Positions 49,415 to 60,625 of a DNA stretch of 64,000 nucleotides are shown here, in pieces. A program made the position numbers and the translations under genes. Origin of the DNA: Dongshaea marina (GTDB lineage: Bacteria > Pseudomonadota > Gammaproteobacteria > Enterobacterales > Aeromonadaceae); NCBI RefSeq assembly GCF_003072645.1, contig NZ_CP028897.1, forward strand, positions 4,379,501 to 4,443,500, given 5' to 3'. How positions within the stretch are numbered: the stretch's first letter is position 1; every line of letters starts with the position of its first letter. Below the pieces are notes generated by a model that worked only from the letters and a program-made list of their open reading frames with translations, did no database searches and was not told the origin of the DNA.

Positions 49415-50419
49415 TTAGGCTCCCAAAGTTGCAACCATCACAGCCTTGATGGTATGCATGCGGTTTTCTGCCTCATCAAAGACGATGGAGTGCTTGGACT
49501 CAAAAACGTCCTCAGTTACTTCCAGGCCCTTCATGCCGAACTTCTCTTCGATTTCGCGGCCCACGGTTGTCTCTTCGTTGTGGAACGCAGGCAGACAGTG
49601 CATGAACTTCACATCCGGGTTGCCGGTTGCCTTGATGACATCCATGTTGACCTGATATGGCTTCATCAGCTTGATCCGCTCAGCCCAGGCAGACTCAGGC
49701 TCACCCATGGATACCCAAACGTCGGTATACAGGTAGTCGGTGCCCTGCACCCCTTCCTGAACATCTTCGGTCAGGGTGATCTTACCGCCGGTCTCGGCCG
49801 CCACCTCACGGCACTTAGCCACCAGCTCATCTTCCGGCCAGTAAGCCTTAGGAGCCACCAGGCGAATATCCATCCCCATCTTGGCGGCGCCAACCATCAG
49901 GGAGTTCCCCATGTTGTTGCGAGCATCACCCAGGTAGGCAAACTTGATCTGGTTCAGACGCTTGCCGTTGCCGTGCTCCAGCATGGTCATGAAGTCCGCC
50001 AGGATCTGAGTGGGATGGAACTCATCGGTCAGGCCATTCCACACAGGAACACCCGCATTGGCGGCAAGATCCTCAACAATTTCCTGGCCAAAGCCACGGT
50101 ACTCAATGCCGTCATACATACGGCCCAGCACACGAGCGGTATCTTTCATCGACTCCTTGTGGCCAATCTGTGAGCCGGATGGGCCAAGATAGGTGACCTT
50201 GGCACCCTGATCGTAAGCGGCAACCTCAAAGGCACAGCGGGTACGGGTGGAGCTCTTCTCAAAGATCAGTGCAATATTTTTGCCCTGCAGCCGTGGCTGC
50301 TCACATCCTGCATACTTAGCCTTTTTCAGCTCGATGGACAGATCGATCATGTGAGCGATCTCGGCAGTGGTGAAGTCCAGCAGTTTCAGGAAGTGACGGT
50401 TACGCAGATTAAAAGCCAT
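49415..50419 (-). CDS. arcB: Ornithine carbamoyltransferase (catabolic, ArcB)
   Basis: In the arginine deiminase pathway this enzyme splits citrulline with phosphate into ornithine and carbamoyl phosphate. The start [17 protein letters not shown] is at 50419 with AGAGAG upstream; 15 codons of longer frame are left out. Motifs are [33 protein letters not shown] and [14 protein letters not shown]. The length of 334 residues suits both ArcB and ArgF; the placement between arcC and an ArcD-type antiporter makes the catabolic role more likely. It may serve biosynthesis as well if no other copy exists. Confidence 0.95.
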   Translation of the reverse strand: MAFNLRNRHFLKLLDFTTAEIAHMIDLSIELKKAKYAGCEQPRLQGKNIALIFEKSSTRTRCAFEVAAYDQGAKVTYLGPSGSQIGHKESMKDTARVLGRMYDGIEYRGFGQEIVEDLAANAGVPVWNGLTDEFHPTQILADFMTMLEHGNGKRLNQIKFAYLGDARNNMGNSLMVGAAKMGMDIRLVAPKAYWPEDELVAKCREVAAETGGKITLTEDVQEGVQGTDYLYTDVWVSMGEPESAWAERIKLMKPYQVNMDVIKATGNPDVKFMHCLPAFHNEETTVGREIEEKFGMKGLEVTEDVFESKHSIVFDEAENRMHTIKAVMVATLGA

Positions 50420-50487
50420 AATAAATTCTCTCTCATTCAGACGACTCACCGCGGTGAGTCTCATTAAATTGGGTATCTTCGATTTAT

Positions 50488-51399
50488 TTAGTCGGTCGCA
50501 ATGGTTGTGCCCTTGTCACCCCGAAGGATGGCCAGACCATCTTCCAGAGCGCCAATCCCTACCTTGCCACCGGTTGCTTTTACAAACTCACAGGATGCTT
50601 CGATCTTGGGCCCCATGGAGCCGGCATCAAACGGAATTTCGGCAAGCTCTGCCGGAGTCGCCTGATGCAGCGCACGCTGAGTCTCTTTGCCCCAGTCCAG
50701 GTATACCGCATCGGCATCGGTCAGGATCAACAGGTGATCGGCCTTGATCTGCCGGGCCAGGAAGGCTGCCGACATATCCTTATCGATGACCGCTTCAATA
50801 CCAGTAATCTGCTGATTATTGATAGTGACAGGAACACCGCCGCCACCGGTACAGATCACCAAATGATCGCGACCAATAAGGGCCTCAATCGCATCACCCT
50901 CTACAATATGCTGTGGCAATGGCGATGGCACAACCCGGCGGAAGAATTTTCCATCTGGTTTGACCACCCAGCCCTTGGCCTCGGCCAGAGACTTAGCTTC
51001 TGCCTCGGAGTAAACAGGGCCGATAAATTTGGTTGGATTTTCAAAGGCAGGATCATCTGAGTTCACCTGCACCTGGGTCAGCAGGGCTGTCACATCCTGC
51101 TCCGGCATCAGGTTCTTGAGCTCCTGAACCAACATGATACCGATCATCCCCTGGGATTCTGCTCCCAGGACATCCAAAGGATAGGGAGAAACCTTGTCAT
51201 AGGCATTATTTTGCAGTGCCAGCAGCCCCACCTGAGGGCCATTACCATGAACCAGAACCACGTTATATTCTTTGGCGATCTCACTGATGGTCTTGGCTGC
51301 TACCGCTATATTTTTACGTTGGATATCTGCTTCAAGTGGCTCACCGCGACGCAGCAGGGCATTTCCCCCCAGAGCCACTACAACTGTTTTCTTGCTCAT
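50488..51399 (-). CDS. arcC: Carbamate kinase
   Basis: ArcC makes ATP from carbamoyl phosphate and ADP, the energy-yielding step of the arginine deiminase pathway. The N-terminus [19 protein letters not shown] is the family signature. Other blocks are [29 protein letters not shown] and [16 protein letters not shown]. The 303-residue length is typical. It lies between arcA (58 bp upstream) and arcB (68 bp downstream) on the same strand. Confidence 0.97.
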   Translation of the reverse strand: MSKKTVVVALGGNALLRRGEPLEADIQRKNIAVAAKTISEIAKEYNVVLVHGNGPQVGLLALQNNAYDKVSPYPLDVLGAESQGMIGIMLVQELKNLMPEQDVTALLTQVQVNSDDPAFENPTKFIGPVYSEAEAKSLAEAKGWVVKPDGKFFRRVVPSPLPQHIVEGDAIEALIGRDHLVICTGGGGVPVTINNQQITGIEAVIDKDMSAAFLARQIKADHLLILTDADAVYLDWGKETQRALHQATPAELAEIPFDAGSMGPKIEASCEFVKATGGKVGIGALEDGLAILRGDKGTTIATD

Positions 51400-51457
51400 A
51401 ATGATTACTTCTTTGAATAGGGCTGAGACAGTGGGGCCTTAAGCCCCACATCCTGAA

Positions 51458-52678
51458 TTAGAGACCGTCACGCTCCAGAGGACAGCTCATGCAGCGAGCG
51501 CCTCCGCGACCACGACCGAGTTCATCACCAGGGATGGGCAGTACAGTGATCCCCGCCTTATCGTATTTCTCGTTGGTGTAAACGTTGCGCTCATAGCCCA
51601 CAACCACACCGGGGCGAACCGTCAATACGTTATTGGCGTCATTCCACTGCTCACGCTCGGCCTCGAAACTGTCGCCACCTGTGGTGATGAGTTTGAGCTG
51701 ATCAACACCCAGCGCTTTCTCAATGGCGGTCACAAAGTAACCTTTCTCTTTGACGCTGAGATTGCCAGCCGTGCCCGGAGTCAGGCTCCAGCACTTCACA
51801 TCTTTACGAACCACTTCCGGATAGACGGAGAAGGTGTCGTAATCCATGTGAGTCATCACTGTATCTAAGTGCATGCAGGAGCGATGATGAGGCAGCTCAA
51901 TGGCAATTACCTGCTTGGCCTGCTCATGCTTAAACAGCTGACGGGCCAGGTGCTCAACCCCCTGAGGCGTGGTCCGCTCGGACATACCGATCAGCACAGC
52001 ACCGTTACCTATGACCTCGACATCTCCACCCTCGATGCTGGAGTTATCATAGTTGCGTTCCTCATCCCCGTAATACTTGATGAAGTCCGCATCTTTGAAC
52101 ATGGGATGCCAGCGATAGATCGCCTTGAGGTTGTTGGTTTCACGCTGACGAGCCGGTTTTGCCATCGGGTTGATAGAAACCCCGCCATAAACCCAGCATG
52201 AGGTGTCGCGGGTAAACAGGTGGTTTGGCAGCGGGTTGATGATGAAATCGCTCTCATTTGCCATTCCCTGCACCATGTTGACGCCGCTAAATGGCATCTC
52301 ACCGAAGGTCAGGCCACCGATCATGATGCTGGCGATCTCGGTATTTGGCAGCTCGCTCAGGTAGCGACGCACATCATTGGCAAACGATGGACCCAAACGA
52401 TAATCTGAAACCTGATTGGCCAGTAACCACTCTTTGGCTTCTGCAATGGCCAGGGTTTCAGCCAAGACATCACGCAGCAGGAAAACCTCAACATCCTGAT
52501 CCCTGAGTACCTGAGCAAACTGGTCGTGCTCTTCGCCCGCCCGCTCAACCGACAGCACATCATCAAACAACAAATCCTGGCAGTTTGATGGTGTTAATCT
52601 CTTCAGGCTTAGCTCCGGTCGATGAAGAAGTACGCGACGAAGTTGACCAATCTCAGAACCTACATAAAACGTGCTCAT
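51458..52678 (-). CDS. arcA: Arginine deiminase
   Basis: ArcA hydrolyses arginine to citrulline and ammonia. The start [20 protein letters not shown] is at 52678; 24 more upstream codons are open but not family-like. Catalytic elements are visible: [24 protein letters not shown] (catalytic His/Asp region), and the nucleophilic Cys in [14 protein letters not shown]. Length 406 is typical. It is the first gene of the operon, with a 1.1-kb upstream gap containing a CRP-like site. The pathway gives ATP and ammonia under oxygen limitation or acid stress. Confidence 0.97.
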   Translation of the reverse strand: MSTFYVGSEIGQLRRVLLHRPELSLKRLTPSNCQDLLFDDVLSVERAGEEHDQFAQVLRDQDVEVFLLRDVLAETLAIAEAKEWLLANQVSDYRLGPSFANDVRRYLSELPNTEIASIMIGGLTFGEMPFSGVNMVQGMANESDFIINPLPNHLFTRDTSCWVYGGVSINPMAKPARQRETNNLKAIYRWHPMFKDADFIKYYGDEERNYDNSSIEGGDVEVIGNGAVLIGMSERTTPQGVEHLARQLFKHEQAKQVIAIELPHHRSCMHLDTVMTHMDYDTFSVYPEVVRKDVKCWSLTPGTAGNLSVKEKGYFVTAIEKALGVDQLKLITTGGDSFEAEREQWNDANNVLTVRPGVVVGYERNVYTNEKYDKAGITVLPIPGDELGRGRGGARCMSCPLERDGL

Positions 52679-53553
52679 GGTTAGTACCTGTCCTCTATTA
52701 GGCTTCCTGCTGACTACAGATGGCCTCCTGCCACCTGTGTTCAAATCCAAGGGTCTGACCGGGAAGTGAGGATGCAGTTTGGATAACTTGTGGCATTCAC
52801 TTGCGGTCTCAACCGTGTGGCCCGAAGACTAGACCTAGATAACCGGGTAAACCGTGAAACAGGTCACAATCAACAAGCTATTCACTTTTATCTCTTATAA
52901 ATTTTGACAAGTCACACAAAAATTAAATTCGCCCTAGTCACTTTTTCGACTATATATGCAGTCATAAAGAGATAATCACCAGGAATAGAATATGTTAATT
53001 CGCACATCACAATACTAAACCGGCAAGCCATGCGCCCATAACTCATTGATTAATTTGACCCTTTATTTTTCACAAAGCAGCATTGTGAATATTTAGCCGG
53101 GTTTTAGGCATAACTAATACCAATAAATAATTTACGGAATAAATTTTCAGGCAAAAAGAGAGCTAATGATGAATATATAGCTATGCAGCTCTGATCACTG
53201 TTTTTTTATATTCAACATAAAAACAGCAAGTTAGAAGTAGATTAGCAGTCAAGGTAATGCATAAAAATTTAGGAAAAGTGGCCAATCGCGCATAAAATCC
53301 TGAAAAGTGAAAATGATAAATAATTTTAACAATCCAATATTAATGCAATAGCTCCGTATCATGTTCGATTATTAAGCTATACAACCCTTACATGGTCGTT
53401 AAGAATTCAAGAAAAGGCATGAAAAATGAATTAAGTTGAGCCAACCCATGGTGACCATCCCAGAGGGTAATGAAGCGAGACACAGGGCATCCTGGGCTAG
53501 AGCTCTTTCGGACTAACCAGGGTCATCACTTCAGCCTGAGATAAAGAATTTCT
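52679..53553. other. AT-rich intergenic region upstream of arcA
   Basis: No gene is supported in this 875-bp stretch. It is AT-rich between 52900 and 53440, in contrast to the surrounding genes. It holds the CRP-like site at 52853-52868 and presumably the arcA promoter. I looked for ARG boxes and FNR boxes and found only half-sites. Confidence 0.5.
52853..52868. promoter_or_regulatory. CRP-like binding site upstream of arcA
   Basis: CGTGAAACAGGTCACA matches the CRP consensus TGTGA-N6-TCACA at nine of ten core positions. It is about 180 bp upstream of the arcA start. Catabolite control of arginine deiminase genes would fit, but this is an inference. Confidence 0.6.
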
Positions 53554-53634
53554 GGCTTTGCTAAGCTGACCCTCTGCAGCATGGATGCTGCAGTAGAGCT
53601 CCAGGGAGGGCACTGCGAGTCCGTCTGCAAAGCC
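53554..53634 (+). repeat. Structured GGATG-hairpin repeat with outer stem
   Basis: Outer stem GGCTTTGC/GCAAAGCC (53554-53561 with 53627-53634). Inside is CTGCAGCAT-GG-ATGCTGCAG (53574-53593), a perfect 9-bp hairpin, then TAGAGCTCCAGGGAGGG (53594-53610). The architecture equals that at 12711-12776 although the stem bases differ. The rest of 53635-53806 shows nothing recognisable. Confidence 0.72.
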
Positions 53635-53806
53635 CGAGATTAATCACAGTATTGACTCCATTTATGGAGAAAATGCTCTAGCAAGACAACGAGCGGTTAT
53701 ATGCCGGACAGGATCAGGTCTCCATGAATCGGCGCCACCGAGCTAAGAAAGACCCTTATGATGAAGGGACACTCCAGTCATGCTCCTTTTAAGGCAGGCA
53801 TCCCCT

Positions 53807-54841
53807 TCACACCGAGATCGGCATCACCCGGTTACGCCCCAGCTCCTTGGCCTTGTAGAGCTGTTCGTCGGCACGCTCGATCACCTTGGCGACAGTGTCC
53901 CCCTTGCTAAACTCAGCTACCCCGAACGAGGCAGTGATCTTGTCGACCTTCTTACCGGTTCGCCTATCCTGAATCGACAGCTTCTCCAGACCGCGGCGAA
54001 CGCTCTCGGCAAACTGGCGCGCCACCATCAGCTTTTTACCGGGCGCCACCAAGGCAAACTCCTCCCCCCCGTAACGATAGGCCTGGATCCCCTCCTTACA
54101 GCTATCCTGCAGGCGCCGGGCAACCATCTTGAGCACCAGATCCCCAAGCTGATGGCCATATTCATCATTGAATGCCTTAAAGTGATCGATATCGACCAGC
54201 ACCAGGGAATAAAGCTGGCTCTGCTGATGAAATGATTCCAGCTCCTGATCAAAGCTGCGCCTGTTCAAGAGCTGGGTCAGTGCATCGTGAGATGCCTGTT
54301 TACGGCTCTCCTGCAGGGCATTGCGCAACTGCTCTATCTCCTGCTGCGCCTCGGCCAGCTGCTTATGAAAGTGACTTGTGACCTTTTGAATATGCGCCGA
54401 GCCACTCACCAGCTCGCGGATCACCCCAACCGTTTCATCCAGTGACATCCCCTGCTCTTCAAAGTGCTCCAGCGAGGCAAAGCGCTTGTTCAGCATATTC
54501 TGGAAGTCATCCGTATCGCTAAGGGTATCTTTCATGGTGTGAAACATTTCACTGGTCATCGCCTCAAGACTCTGGCGTAGCTGCTCCATGTTGGCCTGAG
54601 ATTCCTGCTCGACATGGGCCTGATAGAGAGTGTTACAGGTCACCTCGCTAATAAGGCCCGTGTCCTGGAGCTTTTCGTCAATAGCCCGGTTGAGCTCAGG
54701 TTTCTCTTCTGAGACATAGGTATACCAGAGGGTATAGTTACAGGGGGTTGCCGGGATCTGATATTTCATCATCAGGGGGACAACCTGCTTCAGGTAAGCG
54801 GCAGATTGGCGAAAATCATCCATGCCCATAACAGCATCCAT
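53807..54841 (-). CDS. Diguanylate cyclase (GGDEF, cytoplasmic)
   Basis: The 344-residue protein has an N-terminal helical region of about 160 residues with coiled-coil character (EQLRNALQESRKQ) and no membrane helix, then a GGDEF domain starting at ASHDALTQLLNRRSF. The active-site motif is YGGEEF, a functional variant. The Arg-x-x-Asp inhibitory site expected five residues before it is absent (SCKEGIQAYRYGGEE), so product inhibition may be missing. It should make cyclic di-GMP. The N-terminal LWYTYVSEEKPELNRAID pattern is shared by a family of soluble cyclases. It is transcribed on the same strand as luxS, 75 bp after it. Confidence 0.93.
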   Translation of the reverse strand: MDAVMGMDDFRQSAAYLKQVVPLMMKYQIPATPCNYTLWYTYVSEEKPELNRAIDEKLQDTGLISEVTCNTLYQAHVEQESQANMEQLRQSLEAMTSEMFHTMKDTLSDTDDFQNMLNKRFASLEHFEEQGMSLDETVGVIRELVSGSAHIQKVTSHFHKQLAEAQQEIEQLRNALQESRKQASHDALTQLLNRRSFDQELESFHQQSQLYSLVLVDIDHFKAFNDEYGHQLGDLVLKMVARRLQDSCKEGIQAYRYGGEEFALVAPGKKLMVARQFAESVRRGLEKLSIQDRRTGKKVDKITASFGVAEFSKGDTVAKVIERADEQLYKAKELGRNRVMPISV

Positions 54842-54915
54842 CTATCAAGCAGGAACACTCTCTATAGTATGGACCCTATTAAGGACACTGCACGGCTGAG
54901 ATGCCACTCCTCCCT

Positions 54916-55425
54916 CTAAAGTTTGCTAAGGATCTCTGGAGGTAGCTTGAGCTCATCATTGCAGTTGATGCCGATCCCGCGCTCAAGGATCTTGCGGGCG
55001 ATATTTTGAGCATCTTCAAGGGAGTGCATCTGATAGCTGCCGCACTGATAGCGGTTAACCTCGGGAAGCTTGGACGGATCTGCCACCTGGAGAATATCCT
55101 TTGCCGATGCCAGCCAGGCATCAGCCACCTGCTGCTCCGAGGGGGAGCCGATGAGGCTCATATAAAAACCGGTGCGACATCCCATGGGGGAGATATCGAT
55201 GATCTCGACGCTCTTGCCATCAAGATGGTTGCGCATGAAGCCGGCAAATAGGTGCTCAAAGGTATGGATCCCCTCCTGAGACAGAGCCTCCTGATTAGGC
55301 ACGCAGAAGCGTAGATCAAAGACGGTTATACAATCTCCGGAGGGAGTGTGAAGGGATTTGGCCACCCGCACCGCGGGGGCCTGCATTTTGGTGTGATCAA
55401 CGGTAAAACTGTCCAGCAATGGCAT
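54916..55425 (-). CDS. luxS: S-ribosylhomocysteine lyase LuxS
   Basis: LuxS converts S-ribosylhomocysteine to homocysteine and DPD, the precursor of autoinducer-2. The 169-residue protein has the iron-ligand motif [14 protein letters not shown] (His near residues 54 and 58), [16 protein letters not shown] with the catalytic Cys, and [11 protein letters not shown] with the Cys ligand near 127. It is followed by a diguanylate cyclase gene on the same strand and preceded by a lipoprotein gene 18 bp upstream. Confidence 0.98.
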   Translation of the reverse strand: MPLLDSFTVDHTKMQAPAVRVAKSLHTPSGDCITVFDLRFCVPNQEALSQEGIHTFEHLFAGFMRNHLDGKSVEIIDISPMGCRTGFYMSLIGSPSEQQVADAWLASAKDILQVADPSKLPEVNRYQCGSYQMHSLEDAQNIARKILERGIGINCNDELKLPPEILSKL

Positions 55426-55443
55426 CTGAGCTCTCCACCGAGA

Positions 55444-56058
55444 CTAGCCAAAGAACAGCCTCCAAAGCCAACCATGGCTGAGCTCTTCCTGGCAGGAACG
55501 AAACTGTGCTCCGTAGGTTTCGGCGCGTTTTTGAACCCGCTTGGCTGTCTTGATGAGCCAGGCCTTGTTGCGATAACTGCCACGCTTATACCCACCCCAC
55601 CCTTCATGGTAGTTCAGATATTGGGCGTAGGCATTCCACTTGGATACCTTATTAATCTTATTGGTCTTGGTGATATACCAACCCATGAAGTCGATGGCAT
55701 CGGCAAAGTCATCCCGATCGCCACTGTAGTTGCCAGTTTCACGCTGATACTGCTCCCAGGCTGGATCCATCGCCTGGGCATAGCCATAGGCGGAGCTCAC
55801 CCGCCCGATCGGAATAAAACCTAAGAAGTAATCCATCGGCGGCTTGGCATCATCGCGAAAGCTACTCTCCTGAAACATCATTGCCATGGGCACCTGAACC
55901 GGAACCCCCCACTTATGATTCATATCCATCGCCGCATCATACCAGCTACGATTTTGCCGAAAGATGTCGCAAATATTATGGGGGTTATCGGGCAGTGAGC
56001 TGCAGCTACTCAGCAGCGTCAGTAACACCAAGACTATCACTGAACGTTTTAGCATCAA
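55444..56058 (-). CDS. Lytic transglycosylase-like lipoprotein
   Basis: A signal peptide ends in a lipobox LLSSCSS (Cys near residue 19). The mature 185-residue chain has PVQVPMAMMFQESSFRDDAK, with the Glu-Ser-Ser-Phe motif of the SLT (lysozyme-like) superfamily, then SSAYGYAQAMDPAWEQYQ and NYHEGWGGYKRG, which match the family's second and third motifs. It probably cleaves peptidoglycan at the outer membrane. It lies 18 bp before luxS on the same strand. Some members lack activity, but the catalytic Glu is present. Confidence 0.85.
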   Translation of the reverse strand: MMLKRSVIVLVLLTLLSSCSSLPDNPHNICDIFRQNRSWYDAAMDMNHKWGVPVQVPMAMMFQESSFRDDAKPPMDYFLGFIPIGRVSSAYGYAQAMDPAWEQYQRETGNYSGDRDDFADAIDFMGWYITKTNKINKVSKWNAYAQYLNYHEGWGGYKRGSYRNKAWLIKTAKRVQKRAETYGAQFRSCQEELSHGWLWRLFFG

Positions 56059-56142
56059 ATCAACTCATCTCGCTTAGGGGGCTCCCGCTCTTCCACCACA
56101 GGTGCTGAGCCCGGAGCGCCCAGGCTCGGTACCTGCCGTGGA

Positions 56143-56484
<342 letters not shown>

Positions 56485-56490
56485 TCATCC

Positions 56491-58114
56491 TTACCAGTTA
56501 TGTCGTCCGAACCCCGAGGTAATCGGGTAACGTCGATCTTTACCAAAGTTACGGGGAGTGATCCGCGGCCCAATCGGAGCCTGGCGTCGCTTATATTCAT
56601 TGAGATCCACCAGGCGAACCACCCGGCGCACCGTTGCTTCATCAAAACCTTCGGCAACAATCTCCTCAACCGAAGCATCCTGCTCCACATAACGCTGCAA
56701 AATTGTATCCAATACATCGTAAGGGGCAGGCTATCCTGATCCACCTGATCCGGAGCCAGCTCAGCCGATGGGGGACGTGTGATCACCCGATCCGGAATGA
56801 TCTCCTGGTCACGGTTACAGTAGCGAGCCAGACGATACACCAGAGTTTTTGGAACATCCTTGAGCACATCAAAACCACCCGCCATATCACCATACAGAGT
56901 CGAATAGCCGACCGCTACCTCGCTCTTATTGCCCGTGGTCAGCACCAGCTTGCGATGCTTGTTGGAGATAGCCATCAAAAGAACGCCCCGACAGCGTGCC
57001 TGCAGGTTCTCCTCTGTGGTGTCACGCTCGCTGTTCTCAAACAGAGGATTGAGCTGCTGCATGAAGCTATCAAACATAGGCTCAATTGGCACGATATCAA
57101 ACTGCACTCCCTGGCGCTCAGCCTGGGCCTTGGCGTCCTCGACACTCATCTGTGAGGTATAGCGAAATGGCATCATCACCGCCTGCACCCGATCGGCTCC
57201 CAGAGCATCGACGGCGATCGCCATGGTCAGGGCCGAGTCAATCCCGCCGGAAAGCCCCAGCACGGCACCGGCAAAGCCGTTTTTATTCACATAATCGCGC
57301 ACCGCCAGAACCAGGGCCTGGTAGATGTCTGCCTCTTCATACTTCTTGGCCGGCACCGGTAGCACATCAACCTGAGGCTCAGCATCAACAAACTCAACCA
57401 GCTGACACTCCTCCTGAAAGGGAGCCAGCCTGTGAGTCAGCACTCCTGCACGGTTGAACACCTTGGATCGTCCATCAAAAATAAGCTCATCCTGACCACA
57501 GATCTGGTTGAGATAGACCAGGGGTAGATTGGTCTCCTGGCAACGCTGTTTCATCAAATCTTTGCGGATCCAGGGTTTATCCTGGTGGAAGGGGGATGCA
57601 TTGATAGAAACCAGGATTTCGGCGCCCTGGCGCTTGGCATCCTGCACCGGGGCATCAATCCACAGATCTTCACAGATCAAAAGACCCAGCTTCACTCCCT
57701 TAAAATCAACCACCAGGGTGCCGTTACCCTCGACGAAATAGCGTTTTTCATCAAACACGCTGTAGTTCGGCAGGCTCTGCTTGAAGTAACGTCCCAGCAC
57801 CTTGCCCTGATGCAGTAAAGAGACCGCATTATAGAGCTTACCCTCTTCGCGCCAGGGATGCCCCACCAGCAACGCCGTTTCACCACTGCGCGCCTGCATC
57901 AGCGCCAGGGCGTTTTCAACCCGCTGCATCAGGTCTGCGCGCAACAACAGATCCTCGGGGGATAGCCGGTTAATGCCAGCTCAGGATACACCACCAGATC
58001 GGCGCCCTGTTGCTCTGCATCAGCCAATACCCCGAGCATCTTCTCGGCATTTTGTTCGATCGCGCCCACTACCAGATTCAGCTGGGCAAGCATGATGGTT
58101 AATGATTTAGCCAT
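56491..58114 (-). CDS. nadE: Glutamine-dependent NAD+ synthetase (frameshifted at 57957-57961 and 56723-56726)
   Basis: This two-domain NadE amidates nicotinate adenine dinucleotide to NAD using glutamine. The N-terminal nitrilase domain has [13 protein letters not shown] and [12 protein letters not shown] (catalytic Cys). The C-terminal synthetase domain has [20 protein letters not shown]. Break 1 (five G on the plus strand, six needed) restores [15 protein letters not shown]. Break 2 (four G, five needed) restores [19 protein letters not shown]. The joined protein is 541 residues, the family length, and ends FGRHNW. As an essential gene, real loss is unlikely, so the breaks are probably sequencing errors. 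Confidence 0.93.
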
Positions 58115-58738
58115 ATTTAGCTCGGTCTCTGCTCAAAATTAAACTCCCAGCATAATAAGAAAAAGCATCGCCTCAAGCCAGCTTCGGCGAAGCATCTGCT
58201 AAGAAAACGGCTACTTTTCAACCTGAAAGCGGCTTTTCCTGCTTGCCTGACCAGGAGTAACCTTAGCTTAGATTCTCCCGGTAACCGGGATCACTCCCCC
58301 GAAAAAGAGCTCTGCTGATGCAGCCCCCCTTGATTGAGATAATCAAATTGGGTGGTTCTTCAAGGCCGGGCCCACAAGTAGCGCACTCATCCAGCCGAAG
58401 CACTGCCCGAATGTTCATGCATAATGACTCAAGCCTCCTTCTGGCAATGGGTCGAAAAAATAGCCAGCATCGGCTGGCACTACTAAACCCCTGACAGTGA
58501 CAGGTTACCTCCCGCTTACACTTTGTAAATCTTATAGTTATGCATTTTTTTTGTATTTTCTTTGCAAACGTGTTCAAATGCCGGACGAACCATTGTTAAC
58601 GGTTTGTTTTCAAAATACATATCAGATGTATCTTCTTTAGAATAATAAATCAGAAATACGCCTTTATTTGAAATTTTATATGCCTGAATCGTTAGCGTTC
58701 AGGATCTTTCCCAATTTTCAGCAGAGGATGTTCTTTTT
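58115..58738. other. Intergenic region between nadE and the APC permease gene
   Basis: This 624-bp divergent region should hold both promoters. A dyad ATACAT-ATCAG-ATGTAT (58615-58631) and AACC..GGTT symmetry near 58589-58606 lie 110-150 bp upstream of the permease start. A 104-codon minus-strand open frame (58263-58577) has no family resemblance and is not called. Confidence 0.4.
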
Positions 58739-60331
58739 ATGAGTTCTTCGATAACACAAGCTCCCCCCCGACGACTTGGATTAATGACACTACTGATGAG
58801 TGGTATGGGCTCAGTCATCGGATCCGGTTGGCTGTTTGGTGCCTATCATGCTGCCCGGATCGCCGGCCCCGCCTCTATCATCTCCTGGATCATCGGCTGG
58901 GCTGCCGTGCTGGTGGTAGCACTGACTTATGTTGAAGTAGCAACCATCTTCCCCAAGGCCGGAGGCCCGGTTCGCTACCTGGAGTTTACCCATGGTTCAG
59001 TGGTGGGTTACATGGCCGCCTGGGCCACCTGGCTGTCGATCGTCACAGTGATCCCGGTGGAGGCCGAAGCCTCGGTCCAGTATATGGCCTCCTGGAAGTG
59101 GCCCTGGGCGGAGCACCTTTTTAATGTCGCAACCGGCTCTTTGAGCACCACAGGGCTGGCCCTGGCTGCTGTGCTAATGCTGGTCTATTTTGCCCTGAAC
59201 TTCTGGGGACTATCGCTGTTTGCCCGCTCGCAAAATGCCATCACTACCTTCAAGATCCTGATCCCCTGCTTTGCGGTGGGCTCTATAGTGATCGCGGGCT
59301 TTCACCAAAGTAATTTTACCCTGGTTCATCACGCCTTTGCCCCTTACGGTTGGGCTGGCCCCCTAACCGCAGTGGCAACCGCAGGAATAGTCTTTGCCTA
59401 TAACGGATTTCAAAGTCCGATGCACTTTGCCGGAGAAGCGAAAAACCCCAAACGGGATCTGCCGCTGGCGATCATCCTCACCACATTGTTTGCGGTTATC
59501 CTCTATATCGGGCTGCAGGTCGCCTTTATCGGGGGGGTTGAACCCGGTGCCCTGGGCAAGTCCGGCTGGCACCTGAACTTCAGTTCGCCCTTTGCCCAGC
59601 TGGCGATCGCCCTGAACCTGAACCTTTTGATGATGCTGCTGTATCTGGATGCCTTTGTATCACCCTCGGGCACAGGTATCACCTATATGGGCACCACCAC
59701 CCGAATGCTGTTTGCCATGAGTGAACATGGTCACATGCCCCACAAGTTTCAGGCCCTGCACCCGCGCTATCATATTCCGCGCCCGGCGCTGTGGGCCAAC
59801 CTGGCGGTTGGCTTTCTGTTCCTCTACCTGTTCCGCGGCTGGGGACACCTTGCCGGGATCATCTCGGCCGCCACCGTCATCACCTATCTGGTAGGACCTA
59901 TGTCGGCCATGTCACTTCGAAAAATCGCTCCGGATGCCGAACGTCCGGTACGGATGGGCTATCTGCAGATCCTGGCTCCCATCGCCTTTGCGATCTCCTC
60001 CGAGGTGCTCTACTGGTCTCGCTGGCCGCTGACCGGCAAGGTGATCATCATTCTGCTGATGGGATTTGTGATCTACGCCTATTACCAGAATAAGCGTGGC
60101 TGGAATGGATTTATGCGACACCTGAAGGCCAGTGCCTGGTTGCTCTGCTATTTCCTGACCATGATGCTGCTCTCCTATATCGGCAGCAAGGAGTTTGGCG
60201 GACTGGATATTCTGCCCTTTGGTTACGGCATGGCAGTAGTTGCCCTCGCCAGCGTGTTCTTCTTCTACTGGGGGGTTAACAGTGCCTGGCGAACCCCCAT
60301 GCTCGAAGAGGCGCTCAAAACACCGCACTAA
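58739..60331 (+). CDS. APC-family amino acid permease
   Basis: The 530-residue protein has about 12-13 membrane helices. The APC superfamily pattern is clear: GMGSVIGSGWLFGAYHAARI near residue 22 (the substrate-binding glycine motif of helix 1), FPKAGGPVRYLEFTHG near 79, and helix 6 with AGIVFAYNGFQSPMHFAGEA. The later KNPKRDLPLAI segment is the conserved cytoplasmic loop. The substrate cannot be told from sequence; aspartate, glutamate/GABA and others all fit the subgroup. A GGAT ribosome site lies upstream. It is a single transcription unit. Confidence 0.88.
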   Translation: MSSSITQAPPRRLGLMTLLMSGMGSVIGSGWLFGAYHAARIAGPASIISWIIGWAAVLVVALTYVEVATIFPKAGGPVRYLEFTHGSVVGYMAAWATWLSIVTVIPVEAEASVQYMASWKWPWAEHLFNVATGSLSTTGLALAAVLMLVYFALNFWGLSLFARSQNAITTFKILIPCFAVGSIVIAGFHQSNFTLVHHAFAPYGWAGPLTAVATAGIVFAYNGFQSPMHFAGEAKNPKRDLPLAIILTTLFAVILYIGLQVAFIGGVEPGALGKSGWHLNFSSPFAQLAIALNLNLLMMLLYLDAFVSPSGTGITYMGTTTRMLFAMSEHGHMPHKFQALHPRYHIPRPALWANLAVGFLFLYLFRGWGHLAGIISAATVITYLVGPMSAMSLRKIAPDAERPVRMGYLQILAPIAFAISSEVLYWSRWPLTGKVIIILLMGFVIYAYYQNKRGWNGFMRHLKASAWLLCYFLTMMLLSYIGSKEFGGLDILPFGYGMAVVALASVFFFYWGVNSAWRTPMLEEALKTPH

Positions 60332-60337
60332 ACGAAA

Positions 60338-60406
60338 GGCTGGACGCCGAGCTTAAATAGGGTATCAGGGAGGATACCCGGACCATGGGGCAACATGGAT
60401 GATGCC
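60338..60406 (+). repeat. GGATG-hairpin repeat with AGGGAG-loop hairpin
   Basis: GGGTATC-AGGGAG-GATACCC (60360-60379) is a perfect 7-bp hairpin; GGCAACAT-GG-ATGATGCC (60389-60406) is a second hairpin with one mismatch that presents GGATG. GGCTGGACGCC just before them (60338-60348) also occurs at 43388-43398. The rest of 60332-60625 is AT-rich with no gene. Confidence 0.6.
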
Positions 60407-60625
60407 TTGAGTCTGTAGATATATTTAAAACTCTCTCTATCTATAGGGCGAGTAACCCATTCATCTTAAACACTCACCTCTATACTCCCCCTGACTAAAG
60501 GCTCCTGAGAAGCCTCGATTCTCAAAATATTTTTGACAAACAAACAATAATTACCATGTTTTTAATCTTAAGCTCTTCCACCATAATTCACTCATCGGTT
60601 CAACGAAATCTAAATGAGGTAGATC

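Noticed and set aside
52679-53806. ARG boxes or FNR boxes controlling arcA
   Set aside because: Only isolated half-sites (TGAAT, TTGAT) were found; none has the correctly spaced partner.
58263-58577. 104-codon minus-strand frame upstream of the APC permease
   Set aside because: No ribosome site, no family motif, and it lies in a divergent promoter region.
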